64,000 nt of DNA from Kribbella sp. VKM Ac-2568. GTDB lineage: Bacteria; Actinomycetota; Actinomycetes; Propionibacteriales; Kribbellaceae. This document shows positions 52,573 through 61,212 of the stretch, in pieces. Location of the stretch: positions 265,346 to 329,345 of the forward strand of contig NZ_SLVF01000012.1 in NCBI RefSeq assembly GCF_004345365.1. Reading direction: 5' to 3'. How positions within the stretch are numbered: the stretch's first letter is position 1; every line of letters begins with the position of its first letter. A program made the translations under genes and the position numbers. Below the pieces are notes generated by a model. It made no database searches and was not told the DNA's origin. It saw only the letters and a program-made list of their open reading frames with translations.

Positions 52573-55500
52573 CAGTTCTCGAGCCTGAGGTCGCGCGGCT
52601 GTCGACGACCGGCGACCGCTATCGGCTGAACCGGGCCGGCATTCTCAACGTCTGGCAGTACGACGACCAGGAATTCGGCTTCGCCGACGGGCGGATGCTG
52701 CTCCGTGGGACCAACGGCGCCGGCAAGTCGAAGACGCTCGAGATGCTGCTGCCGTTCGTGCTCGACGGCGACAAGGCGAGGATGACGTCGTCGGCCAGGC
52801 ATCACACCAGCCTGCTCTGGCTGATGACTGATGGGTACGGGGGCCAGGCCAGGGTCGGCTATCTGTGGGTCGAGTTCGCCCGGAAGGACGACGCCGGCCG
52901 ACCGGTCACCTTCACTTGCGGAGTCGGGATCCGGGCATCGGCGTCCGCCCGGACAGCGACAGCGTGGTTCTTCACCACGACCCGGCGGATCGGACAGAAC
53001 CTGTTCCTCGAGGATTCGGCGGGCCCGCTGTCACGGCAGCGATTGGCCGAGCAGCTCGGAGATGATGGGCACGTCTTCGAGCACGCGCGCGCCTACAAAG
53101 AGCATGTCGGCCGGGGCCTGTTCGGCCTCGAGGTCTCGCAGTACGACGAGGTGCTGCGGTTGCTCTACTGGCTACGTCAGCCCCAGGTCGGCGAGGACAT
53201 CGAACCCAGGCGGCTGGCCGATCAGCTCCTGCAGGCGCTTCCGCAGCTGGATGATCAGGCCGTCCGCGCGGCAGGTGAGACGTTCGACGAGCTGTCCGCC
53301 TTCGGTGAGCAGATCGAACGTCGGGCAGCCGCCGTAGAGGCCCTAACCGGCCTGAGCGAGGCATACAGCGGTTATGCGCGTGCCGTCGTCGCAAGGAGAG
53401 GGGCGGCGGTGATCGACGCATTGGCTGAGGAGGTACGACTAACTGGCCGACTGCAACGACGGCAGAAAGAGCTGGCTGACCTGACAACCCAGCAAGAGAC
53501 GGCTGAGGCGCAGGTCGAGACACTCAACACCGAGGTGGAGCAGAACAATGGGCGGATCCGACAGCTCGAGGACAGCCCAGAGGCTCGGGATCAACGACGA
53601 CTGACGGACCTCAGCACTCGAGCGAGTGAGTTGGAGACAGCAGCAGTCCACGCGGAACGGTCTGCACAGTCGGCTGACGAGCAATGGAAGCGCCGGAGGG
53701 CCAAGCTGGCCGCGGCAGGTCGGGACGTCCTGGATCGGTTGAACATCTTCACCCGACGGGTAGGCCAGGCCGACCGGTCTCTGCGGGAGGCGGGCGTGCA
53801 GGCGCCTCTTGCCTCGCCGGCCGCTCTCGCCGTAGAGCGGCTGGATGACACCCACCAAGCCGACCAGTTGCTCGCTGCGGTCGAATCGGCCGGGCCGATC
53901 GTGGCATCAGCCGGACAGGCCGTACGCCATCGCTTGGCCGCGGCGCACGTCGTACGGGATGCGATGACTGAGCACGAGAGGGCGCGAAGCGACTGTACCG
54001 ACCGCGAACGACGCGCAGCTGAGGCTGAGGAGCGATGGGAGATCTCTCGCGCTTCTCTGCGCGACGCCGAGGTCAACGCCGGCGCTGAAGCCGACTCGCT
54101 CTGGGGCAGCTTGAGCAACTGGGCGGCGGAACCCGCCGCCCCGGAGTTCCCGTTGCCGGGCGAGCTGACACCGTCGGTGGTGGAGGGCCTAGCGCGGACC
54201 ACCGGTGTTGCTGCAGCGCCCGTGCTCGACCGCCTCCGGGCCGAGCTGCAGTCGGCGATCTCCAGCCGTGACGCTGCCGCCGCAGAGCTCGAGCGTCTTG
54301 CCGCACGACGTACCGTGATCGAGCGCGAGACCGACCCGGCTCCGCCTGAGCCAGTACTGGGCCGATCGGAGCGAACTGCTGGAGCCGCATTGTGGCGGCT
54401 GGTGGACTTCCGTTCTGATCTCGACGTAGAACACCGGCCAGGTCTGGAGGCTGCGCTGCAGGCCTCGGGTCTGCTGGATGCTTGGGTACGACCGGACGGC
54501 AGCGTTCTGGGCGCTGATCAACGCGACATCGTGCTGTCCGCCGGCTCTGGACTGTCGGGGACGACGCTGCTCGATGTACTCCAACCCGATGTCGGGTCCT
54601 CCGGAGATGTCACGGCCGAGGTCGTCACTGCCGTGCTCTCCCGGGTGGGTCTTGGTCCCGCCGATGAGTCGGCCTGGGTGAGCGTCGACGGCACGTGGTC
54701 GCTGGGGCCTCTCCAAGGTCGCGCGGCCAAGGAACAAGCCCAGTACGTCGGCGCAACCGCCCGCGCCGAGGAGCGGCTCCGCCGACTGGCCGCGGTCGAT
54801 GCGTTGATCACCGCCGCGCATGCACAGCATGACGAGGCCGCTCGAGTCGCAGGCTCAGTCAAGGCGCGGATCGATGCCCTGGAGCAATGGCTGCGGAACA
54901 TCCCTGCCGTTCAGCCACTGCTGAGGGCTTGGGCGACAGTGGAGGAACGGACGGCAACCTCGGATCGGGATCGCCTCGCGCATGAGGCTGCGCAGACCGC
55001 CGTACTGTCTGCTCGTCAGGTGGTCACCCAGCGGCTCGCTGAGGTCAAGCGCTTGGCCCGGCAGAACGAGGTACCGGAGGAGTCGGGCCCACTGGCCGCG
55101 TTGGAGGAGCGGCTACGAGCAGTCGATCGTGAGCTCGCCCAATTGGAGCATGACGTCGCGCCCTTGCACCGTGACGTCCGCAGGTGGCGCGACGACCGAG
55201 CTGAGTTGGATGCCGAGGCCGAGGCGCTGGAGGTGATCCGGACGGGTGGGGCCCAGGCGCGATCGACGGCTGACGGCGTTGCCGCCGAACTGGCCGAGTT
55301 GCGTACGGCTGTCAGCGCGACAGTAGTCGAATTGGAGCGACGCCTGAGCGAGTTGCGCGACAGAGTGCGAGAGGCCAAGGCGGCGGCCCGCTTGGGCGAG
55401 GCTCAAGCCAAGGAGCTTGCAGAGCGCAGAGGTGGTCTGCGGGAAGGAGTCGCGCAGGCCGGCAGTGCGGTCGCCGACCACCGACAGGTCCGGGCCGAGG

Positions 55501-56636
55501 TCTTGCATGAGCTGGGTGCTGTGGTCGAGGTGCCGGGTCTCTTGGCGTCGGCGTTCCAAGGACGTGAGGTGCCGGCAGGTGCGGTGTTTGTCCAGGCCGC
55601 GACCCTAGGGCCGGATGACTCTGTTTCTGATGAACTGATGGCCGTCGCCCGCGAGTTGGCCAGCCTCGAAGGGGCGAGGTCAGGGAACGAGGAAGCCGCT
55701 GTCTGGCGCGCGCAGACCGAGGCTGCCAGCGGGCCTGCGGCCGAGCACGAGCCGCAGATCCTGATGTTCGGGGGGTTGCTCTCGGTCACTGGGCGGGACG
55801 AGGGAGGCGAATCAGCGATCGGCCAGTTGGTCGCCCGGGCCGCTGCCGCGGTTGAGCAGGATCGGCGGTTGCTGACCGATCGAGAGCGGGAGAGGTTCGA
55901 ACAGCACATCCTGGGGGAGCTAGGTGACGCGATCCGGCGACGCAGGGTAGAGGCCACTGACCTGGTCGAGGCGATGAACCGCCTACTGACCGACGTCACC
56001 ACCTCGCAGGGAATCCGGATGCGGCTGGACTGGCGGTTGCGGGAGGACGTGTCGCCTGAGGCGCGGGAAGCAATCCGACTGCTGACCCAACCGGTCGGCG
56101 CCCTGCTGCCTGAGGAGCGAGCCACGCTGCGGGACTCGCTCCACCGGTTGATCGAGGCTTCTCGGGCGGAGAGCCCGGAACTGTCCTACAGCGAGCATCT
56201 GGCAGTGGCTTTGGACTACCGGCGATGGTTCGAGTTCCGGATCAAGTACACCCGGCCGGAGTCCGAGGGGCGCTGGCTCGAGCTCCATCGCCGATCCCCG
56301 TTGTCCCAGGGCGAGCAGAAGGTGCTCTGCTACCTGCCATTGTTCGCCGCGGCCGCGGCGCATTTCACCTCGCTGGCGGGCGCGGCTCCGTTCGCGCCGC
56401 GGCTCGTGCTGCTCGACGATGCGTTCCCCAAGATCGATGTGCGCACCCACCCGCTGCTGTTCGGGTTGCTGGTGCAGTTGGACCTGGACTTCGTCATCAC
56501 GAGCGAGCGGCTGTGGGGAGACCACGACACCGTGCCGTCGCTGGCGATCTACGAAGCCTTGCGGGACCCGGCGCAACGGGGAATCGCTCAGTACGAGTAC
56601 CGCTGGGACGGCCGCGGGCTGAGGGCGATCGGATGA
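52569..56636 (+). CDS. jetC: Wadjet type II JetC (TIGR02680, SMC/MukB-like ATPase)
   Basis: 1355-aa SMC-like motor that extrudes DNA loops. Walker A GTNGAGKS at 47-54; long coiled coils at roughly 230-520 and 690-1080 around a hinge-like region; the ABC signature LSQGEQ at 1245-1250; Walker B RLVLLDDAFPKID at 1278-1290. The residue after the Walker B aspartate is Asp (D1284), where many SMC/ABC proteins have the catalytic Glu. I cannot tell whether this is normal for this subfamily. Length fits TIGR02680. Start and stop overlap neighbours by 4 nt. Confidence 0.92.
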   Translation: MTVLEPEVARLSTTGDRYRLNRAGILNVWQYDDQEFGFADGRMLLRGTNGAGKSKTLEMLLPFVLDGDKARMTSSARHHTSLLWLMTDGYGGQARVGYLWVEFARKDDAGRPVTFTCGVGIRASASARTATAWFFTTTRRIGQNLFLEDSAGPLSRQRLAEQLGDDGHVFEHARAYKEHVGRGLFGLEVSQYDEVLRLLYWLRQPQVGEDIEPRRLADQLLQALPQLDDQAVRAAGETFDELSAFGEQIERRAAAVEALTGLSEAYSGYARAVVARRGAAVIDALAEEVRLTGRLQRRQKELADLTTQQETAEAQVETLNTEVEQNNGRIRQLEDSPEARDQRRLTDLSTRASELETAAVHAERSAQSADEQWKRRRAKLAAAGRDVLDRLNIFTRRVGQADRSLREAGVQAPLASPAALAVERLDDTHQADQLLAAVESAGPIVASAGQAVRHRLAAAHVVRDAMTEHERARSDCTDRERRAAEAEERWEISRASLRDAEVNAGAEADSLWGSLSNWAAEPAAPEFPLPGELTPSVVEGLARTTGVAAAPVLDRLRAELQSAISSRDAAAAELERLAARRTVIERETDPAPPEPVLGRSERTAGAALWRLVDFRSDLDVEHRPGLEAALQASGLLDAWVRPDGSVLGADQRDIVLSAGSGLSGTTLLDVLQPDVGSSGDVTAEVVTAVLSRVGLGPADESAWVSVDGTWSLGPLQGRAAKEQAQYVGATARAEERLRRLAAVDALITAAHAQHDEAARVAGSVKARIDALEQWLRNIPAVQPLLRAWATVEERTATSDRDRLAHEAAQTAVLSARQVVTQRLAEVKRLARQNEVPEESGPLAALEERLRAVDRELAQLEHDVAPLHRDVRRWRDDRAELDAEAEALEVIRTGGAQARSTADGVAAELAELRTAVSATVVELERRLSELRDRVREAKAAARLGEAQAKELAERRGGLREGVAQAGSAVADHRQVRAEVLHELGAVVEVPGLLASAFQGREVPAGAVFVQAATLGPDDSVSDELMAVARELASLEGARSGNEEAAVWRAQTEAASGPAAEHEPQILMFGGLLSVTGRDEGGESAIGQLVARAAAAVEQDRRLLTDRERERFEQHILGELGDAIRRRRVEATDLVEAMNRLLTDVTTSQGIRMRLDWRLREDVSPEAREAIRLLTQPVGALLPEERATLRDSLHRLIEASRAESPELSYSEHLAVALDYRRWFEFRIKYTRPESEGRWLELHRRSPLSQGEQKVLCYLPLFAAAAAHFTSLAGAAPFAPRLVLLDDAFPKIDVRTHPLLFGLLVQLDLDFVITSERLWGDHDTVPSLAIYEALRDPAQRGIAQYEYRWDGRGLRAIG

Positions 56637-57847
56637 CCTTGCCCGACTGGGTGGCGACTCCGGAGCTCACCGAGATCTGGGAACGGGTCCGCGCCCGGGT
56701 GGAGACGACAGGTTTGCCGCCCCAAGGCAGAGTCACTCTGACTGTCGCCTCGCGGGGATCAAGGCATGCGCTGGGAGCCTTGCTGGGGCGGACCGTGACA
56801 CGGGAACGAGTGGTCGTGGACCTGGCCGTACTCGATGCTCGGTTGGCCGAACGATCCGGTGAGTCCGGTCTGGCGGCGGTACTGGAGGCGTTGACCGGGT
56901 CACCGCTGCGGGACCGGCGCAGGGAGCGCGAGGAGTTGACGCAACGTCGGGAGGAGCCGCTGACGTTGGCGAAGTCGTTGCTCGAGGCCCCTTGGGTGGA
57001 CGAGTGGTTGGCCGGCCTGCGACGGACGGGTCTGTTGACGAACCGGTCGGACGCGGCTCGACTGATCGCTGATGCCGCCACCATCCTCCGGGCTGTCACA
57101 GCTGAGTCGTTGCCTAGGTCACGCGTCGAGCTGGGCGCGAAGCTTCTCGGGAACGCGCATGCACTGGACGAGGACGGCCCGCTCCATCTAGTCGTACTCC
57201 GAGGCCTGGCAGCGGCGTCCGGTATAGCCTTACCAGGGTCAGCAGGAGGGCGGCGCAACCTGTGGCAGGCCTATGGAGCGACGCCGGACCTGATCTCGTC
57301 GACGTGCCTGACTTTGGGCCTGCGTCCGGAAGGGCAGGATCCGGTGACGCAGCGGCTGCAGCTGGCCGCCGATGCAGGTGATCCGGTGCATCTGACGGCC
57401 TGGGAACTGCGGCGCTGTGAGTTGAACATGCCGTCGGACCGGCCCGTGCTGGTCTGCGAGAACCCTCGAGTTCTCGAAGCTGTCGCGGAGGCCAATGGCG
57501 GCTCGACGCCGGTCGTCTGCACATCGGGCGAGCCGAACACGGTGGTCACAACGGTGCTCGATCGGTTTTCACCCGCGGTGCAGCTCCGCTATCACGGCGA
57601 TTTCGACTGGGCAGGCATCGCGATCGCCAACCGGTTAGTGGCGCGTTTCGAGGTGAGTCCCTGGCTGATGACCGCCTCGGACTACGAGGCTGGACTGCAA
57701 CCAGGCAGTCCAAGCCTGCTGGATACGCCGATCCAACCGTCGTGGGACGCCGAGCTCGGCGCTGCCATGCGACTGCACGGGAAGGCCGTCCACGAAGAGT
57801 CCGTTCTCGAGACGCTACTGAACGAACTCGGCACCCTCACCGACTGA
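56633..57847 (+). CDS. jetD: Wadjet type II JetD (TIGR02679, Toprim nuclease)
   Basis: 404-aa nuclease subunit that cuts plasmid DNA once the motor has recognised a small circle. The N-terminal part matches DUF3323 and the C-terminal DUF2399 is a Toprim-like domain, with E276 in VLVCENPRVLEAV and D323/D325 in YHGDFDWAGIAIANRL as metal ligands, all intact. ATG 56633 overlaps the jetC stop. The last gene of the operon; it ends 15 bp from the convergent aldo/keto reductase, so there is no room for further subunits. Confidence 0.9.
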   Translation: MTLPDWVATPELTEIWERVRARVETTGLPPQGRVTLTVASRGSRHALGALLGRTVTRERVVVDLAVLDARLAERSGESGLAAVLEALTGSPLRDRRREREELTQRREEPLTLAKSLLEAPWVDEWLAGLRRTGLLTNRSDAARLIADAATILRAVTAESLPRSRVELGAKLLGNAHALDEDGPLHLVVLRGLAAASGIALPGSAGGRRNLWQAYGATPDLISSTCLTLGLRPEGQDPVTQRLQLAADAGDPVHLTAWELRRCELNMPSDRPVLVCENPRVLEAVAEANGGSTPVVCTSGEPNTVVTTVLDRFSPAVQLRYHGDFDWAGIAIANRLVARFEVSPWLMTASDYEAGLQPGSPSLLDTPIQPSWDAELGAAMRLHGKAVHEESVLETLLNELGTLTD

Positions 57848-57862
57848 CCCCCGGCGTCGTGG

Positions 57863-58696
57863 TCAGTGGCCGGTCTTGTCTGAGTCGGCTGGGGCTCGAC
57901 CGGTCCCGTCCAGGGCTGACAGCGCGGCCAGTTCGTCGGCTGTCAGCTCGAAGTCGAAGACCGCGAGGTTCCGCTCGAGGCGCTCGCGGTTGGAGGACTT
58001 GGGGATCGGTACGAGGTCCTGCTGGACGTGCCAGCGGAGCACGACCTGCCCTGGAGTCTTGTCATGGGCCTTGGCGGCTGCTGTGACGGTGGGGTGGTCC
58101 AGGAGATCGCTGCCCTTGCCGAGGGGGCTCCAGGACTCCGTGACGATGCCGTGGGCGGTGTGGTAGTCGCGCTCCGCCTGCTTCGTCCAGATAGGGCTCA
58201 GCTGGATCTGGTTGACCTCGGGGGCCACACCGGTCTCGTCGATCAGCCTCTGAAGGTGGGACGGCTTGAAGTTGGAGGTGCCGATCGCGCGGACCAGCCC
58301 CGCCTCGCGGAGCTCGATCAGGCCGCGCCACGCCTCGACGTACTGGCCGTGTTCCGGGTTCGGCCAGTGGATCAGCAGCAGGTCGAGGTACTCGACGCCG
58401 AGCTTCTCCGCGCTCGCCTCGAAGGCCGCTCGCGCCCCCTCGACGCTGTGCCGGTGCTTGTTGAACTTCGAGGTCACGAACACCTCGTCCCGCGGGACTC
58501 CGGACGCCTCCAACCCGCGCCCGACGCCCACCTCGTTCCGGTACGCCTCCGCGGTGTCGACCAGGCGGTACCCGACCTCCAGCGCCTGTACTACGGCGCG
58601 CTCGACCTCGTCGTCGTTCATCGGCGAGGTGCCGAGACCCAGCCGGGGCAGACTGGCTCCGTTGCTCAGCGTGACGGTCGGTGCGAGTTCGCTCAT
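57863..58696 (-). CDS. Aldo/keto reductase
   Basis: 277-aa NADPH-dependent reductase of the AKR5-like group. Catalytic residues appear in VDTAEAYRNE (Asp, Tyr), FVTSKFN (Lys) and LLIHWPNP (His); the cofactor loop IPKSSNRERLERN is intact. ATG 58696 has GGAGG 7 nt upstream. Probably reduces small aldehydes or diketones. It is convergent with jetD and divergent from the caspase-like gene, with no sign of a functional link to either. Confidence 0.92.
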   Translation of the reverse strand: MSELAPTVTLSNGASLPRLGLGTSPMNDDEVERAVVQALEVGYRLVDTAEAYRNEVGVGRGLEASGVPRDEVFVTSKFNKHRHSVEGARAAFEASAEKLGVEYLDLLLIHWPNPEHGQYVEAWRGLIELREAGLVRAIGTSNFKPSHLQRLIDETGVAPEVNQIQLSPIWTKQAERDYHTAHGIVTESWSPLGKGSDLLDHPTVTAAAKAHDKTPGQVVLRWHVQQDLVPIPKSSNRERLERNLAVFDFELTADELAALSALDGTGRAPADSDKTGH

Positions 58697-58779
58697 CGGA
58701 CATCCTCCAGGTGGTAGGCGCGCTCCCGCCACCGTAGCGGTGGACCCATCCGCGGACTCATCCGTGGACCGGGAGGCGA

Positions 58780-58804
58780 AACTGTCGGCGGGCTGGGTCA
58801 TGAT
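58780..58804 (+). promoter_or_regulatory. DNA-damage-type promoter candidate of the caspase-like gene
   Basis: AAACTGTCGGCG with CTGTC at 58782-58786, followed at the same 12-nt distance by CATGAT (58799-58804), which departs from TAnnnT at one base. Start codon 51 nt downstream. Two 12-bp direct repeats GGACyCATCCGy lie just before it (58742-58765). Confidence 0.35.
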
Positions 58805-58855
58805 GGGGCGGGACCTCGGAGGCCGGGGGACCGGGACTCGTTCGAGGGGTGGGCG

Positions 58856-59485
58856 ATGAAGAACCGATTGATCACGCTGGTGGACCTCGGCCTGGACAGT
58901 TCCTTCGACGCCTCGATGACCTTCGTGCAGGGGATCACCAGCAACATCAACGCCGGCTGGAACAGCCCGGTGATCGACGTGAACTTCGTCCGGACCCGCG
59001 ACCATGAGACGGCCTTCTCCGCGCTGACCACGCCCTCGACCGTGCTCCACGTGATGGCGCACGGTGACCACAGCGAGGAGCCGTCGTTCCTGTCGACGGA
59101 CGGTCAGACCCAGGTCTCCCTGACCGCTCTCGCGGACTGGTTCCTGGACCGGTCGTGGGGCATCGCCAGCGGAGTGGTGATCGCCGACGGCTGCAAGACG
59201 GGCATCGGCAAGTGGCAGCGGGCGATCCGCGACTGCCTGCAGGACGAGATCACCTACATCGGCACCAGCACGGTGGTCGGCTGGTACGAGGCGACCGTCT
59301 TCTGCTCGGCCTTCTACGGCGCCCTGGTCCGCAACCGCGGCCTGGGGAAGAGCCCCGCCGAGCAGGGCTGGGACGCCGCGGACCGGGCGATCCGCGCCTA
59401 CGAGACGCTCACCGACACCCGCTGCCCCTACAAGCCCGTCCTGCTGACTCCCTCCCGTCGAGCCCTCCGCTCCCTGGCCGGCTGA
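58856..59485 (+). CDS. Stand-alone caspase-like (His/Cys) protein
   Basis: 209-aa protein with a caspase/CHAT-like core. The pattern hydrophobic-VLHVMAHGDH (H69) followed about 40 residues later by SGVVIADGCKTG (C113) is the His-Cys dyad arrangement of clan CD peptidases; TYIGTSTVVGWYEATVFCSAFYGALV follows as the next strand and helix. There is no signal peptide, repeat, or effector domain fused to it. ATG 58856 has GAGGGGTGG upstream. Possible roles are a regulated protease in stress or anti-phage abortive responses. It stands next to a Wadjet operon, but on its own promoter. No activating partner is obvious. Confidence 0.7.
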   Translation: MKNRLITLVDLGLDSSFDASMTFVQGITSNINAGWNSPVIDVNFVRTRDHETAFSALTTPSTVLHVMAHGDHSEEPSFLSTDGQTQVSLTALADWFLDRSWGIASGVVIADGCKTGIGKWQRAIRDCLQDEITYIGTSTVVGWYEATVFCSAFYGALVRNRGLGKSPAEQGWDAADRAIRAYETLTDTRCPYKPVLLTPSRRALRSLAG

Positions 59486-59497
59486 CCGCCGCCGCGG

Positions 59498-59550
59498 CCG
59501 GCCACGGTCGCGGTACAGAGGTAACCGGCCACAGTCGCAGTACCGGGGTA
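59498..59550. repeat. 27-bp tandem duplication
   Basis: CCGGCCACGGTCGCGGTAC... and CCGGCCACAGTCGCAGTAC... follow each other directly (27 and 26 bp) just past the caspase-like gene. Both contain a GCGGTAC/GCAGTAC end. Confidence 0.7.
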
Positions 59551-59693
59551 TCGCGGTCAGCGACACGCGAGGCGTCGCTCCGGTCAGCCGCGCTAAGGCG
59601 CTGACGATCGGCCAGCAACCAACCGAAGAGGCGCTCAACCAGCACCGACTCGCCGCCCTGCTCGGCGAACCGGATCTGGACGAAGAAGGTCAG

Positions 59694-60032
59694 GTGCGAA
59701 CGTGGGCGACCGAGGTCCGTCTCAAGCTGTCCGTCGCCGACCTCAAGCACCTCCAGGTCGTCACCGCCCTGCACCGCAAAGCGCAGACCTCGTCGCTGGA
59801 ACGTCAACTGCAGCAGGAGAAACGCGCCTATGTCAGGGATGACGTGCTGGCGACTCCGGGTTCGGCCGCGGTCTGGTGGCTCGCCAACAATCCGGGTGAG
59901 GTCGCGAAGTGCGTCGACCTGCTCGGCACGCTCACCCGGTTGTCGGCGGCCGCCAATGATCTGCCGGTCGAGGCGCTCGAGGACGGCCGGGCCGATGACA
60001 ACGGACACGCTCAGCTGATGCTCTCGGAGTAG
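59694..60032 (+). CDS. Hypothetical protein, possibly 5'-truncated
   Basis: 112-aa open frame from GTG 59694: helical and charged, with LKLSVADLKHLQVVTALHRK, a QLQQEKRAYVRDDVL helix and GSAAVWWLANNPGEVAKCVDLL. The frame stays open with natural-looking codons for at least 55 codons upstream (TIGQQPTEEALNQHRLAALL, GEPDLDEEGQ) but lacks a usual start codon. It may therefore be the tail of a longer, decayed gene. I do not recognise the family. It lies downstream of the caspase-like gene on the same strand. Confidence 0.5.
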   Translation: MRTWATEVRLKLSVADLKHLQVVTALHRKAQTSSLERQLQQEKRAYVRDDVLATPGSAAVWWLANNPGEVAKCVDLLGTLTRLSAAANDLPVEALEDGRADDNGHAQLMLSE

Positions 60033-60086
60033 TCGGTAGGGCCGGCGACCTTTTGCAGGGGGTTGCTGCGCCGCGCCCTACCGAGA

Positions 60087-60374
60087 TCAGTCGAGCCATT
60101 GGATCGTGGTCGCGCCGTTGTGGCCGTGCACGGACAGCAGGGCGTCGACCCCGTCCTGCCAGACGGTTGTCGTCGGGTAGCGGCCTCCCCAGTGCAGGGT
60201 GACCGAGCCGTCGGTCCACTCGACGCCTTCCGCGACCACCCCCGTACCGCTGACTCCGGAGATGTCGACGTGCCGCACGAGCTGAAACCGCCGTGGTCCT
60301 GTCGGCACGGCGATCTTCAGGTGACGCCGCCGCGGCCGGAGCATCGTCGCGGGTCTTCCGCTGGTCTCGTCCAT
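60087..60374 (-). CDS. Conserved hypothetical actinobacterial protein
   Basis: 95-aa basic-then-beta protein. The core FQLVRHVDISGVSGTGVVAE, then GVEWTDGSVTLHWGGRYPTT and VHGHNGATTIQWLD is a pattern I recognise as a widespread small actinobacterial protein of unknown function, apparently an all-beta fold. ATG 60374 or ATG 60344 could be the start. Divergent from the XRE gene with 136 bp between. Confidence 0.7.
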   Translation of the reverse strand: MDETSGRPATMLRPRRRHLKIAVPTGPRRFQLVRHVDISGVSGTGVVAEGVEWTDGSVTLHWGGRYPTTTVWQDGVDALLSVHGHNGATTIQWLD

Positions 60375-60510
60375 GTCCGACAGTCAACGCCCGCAGCCAG
60401 CGCCGAACCACGAACCGGCGCTGTATCCACAGGGCACTGATCAGGCACCCATCCGCTCACCCGATCGTCGTAATCTGATTGCATAGAGTAGTCGAGCTGG
60501 GAGTGAGCCG

Positions 60511-60900
60511 ATGACAGTCATCGATCAGTGGACCGGCAGGCATGCGCGCGCCTTGCAGGCGGCGATGCGCCTGACCAACGAGGCGTTCGCCGAGCACCTC
60601 GGCGTCTCCCCACGGACGATCGCGAAGTGGCGCGAGCGCCCCGGCATGGTGCCCAGCCCTCAACTCCAGGAGGCGCTGGACACCTCGCTCACCCTCGCCA
60701 CCGAGGACACCCGCACCCGCTTCGCCTCGAACCTCAACCTCCCGCCGCCCGACGACGACCCGATCACCCTGGACACCTCTGTGGTCAGCCAGCTCCACGC
60801 AGTCGTCGGCGAACTGGCCCGCGTGCTCGCCGCCCTGCAACCCCCGAAGGCCCCGACCCAGGCGGACACCGCAACCCGTCTCGACGAAGTACAGACATGA
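60511..60900 (+). CDS. XRE-type helix-turn-helix protein
   Basis: 129-aa protein. The helix-turn-helix is at residues 10-65 (HARALQAAMRLTNEAFAEHL then GVSPRTIAKWRERPG), of the type found in Streptomyces regulators. It is followed by a short helical tail (VVSQLHAVVGELARVLAAL) and a disordered end. The larger TPR domain often attached in this family is missing. ATG 60511 with GGGAGTGAG 4 nt upstream. Probably a small DNA-binding regulator of the neighbouring genes. Confidence 0.82.
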   Translation: MTVIDQWTGRHARALQAAMRLTNEAFAEHLGVSPRTIAKWRERPGMVPSPQLQEALDTSLTLATEDTRTRFASNLNLPPPDDDPITLDTSVVSQLHAVVGELARVLAALQPPKAPTQADTATRLDEVQT

Positions 60901-60981
60901 CCGCGGTCGAGAAGGTTTCGGGCCGCCGCGCCGGGCATCATGTCCGAGGTCGAGGACGTGATGTCGGTGAGGAGACGCGCG

Positions 60982-61191
60982 ATGAGGCGGCGACTGGTGG
61001 AGTCGGCGAGTGTCAGGTCGGTCGGGTACGACGTCGCCAAGCGCACGCTGGAGCTGGAGTACGTCAACGGCAGCGTCTACCTGTACTACGACGTCCCCCA
61101 GCCGACGTACGCCGGCCTGCTTGCGGCTCCGAGCATCGGCGCCTACGTCAACGCCGAGATCAAGCCGTACTTCGAGTTCGCCGAGATCTGA
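60982..61191 (+). CDS. KTSC-domain protein
   Basis: 69-aa protein made of a single KTSC domain: VRSVGYDVAKRTLELEYVNG followed by SVYLYYDVPQPTYAGLLAAP and SIGAYVNAEIK. ATG 60982 is preferred because GAGGAG lies 7 nt upstream; in-frame ATGs at 60940 and 60961 are alternatives. KTSC stands for the C-terminal region of some lysyl-tRNA synthetases; stand-alone versions occur in phages and bacteria and have no settled function. Confidence 0.82.
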   Translation: MRRRLVESASVRSVGYDVAKRTLELEYVNGSVYLYYDVPQPTYAGLLAAPSIGAYVNAEIKPYFEFAEI

Positions 61192-61212
61192 GCGCATTAC
61201 CTCTGAGCGCGC

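Noticed and set aside
32929..56196. Further AACTGTC occurrences at about 32929, 51943 and 56190
   Set aside because: They lie inside the ligase, jetB and jetC genes and have no start codon at a suitable distance, so they are treated as chance hits and as a warning about background frequency.
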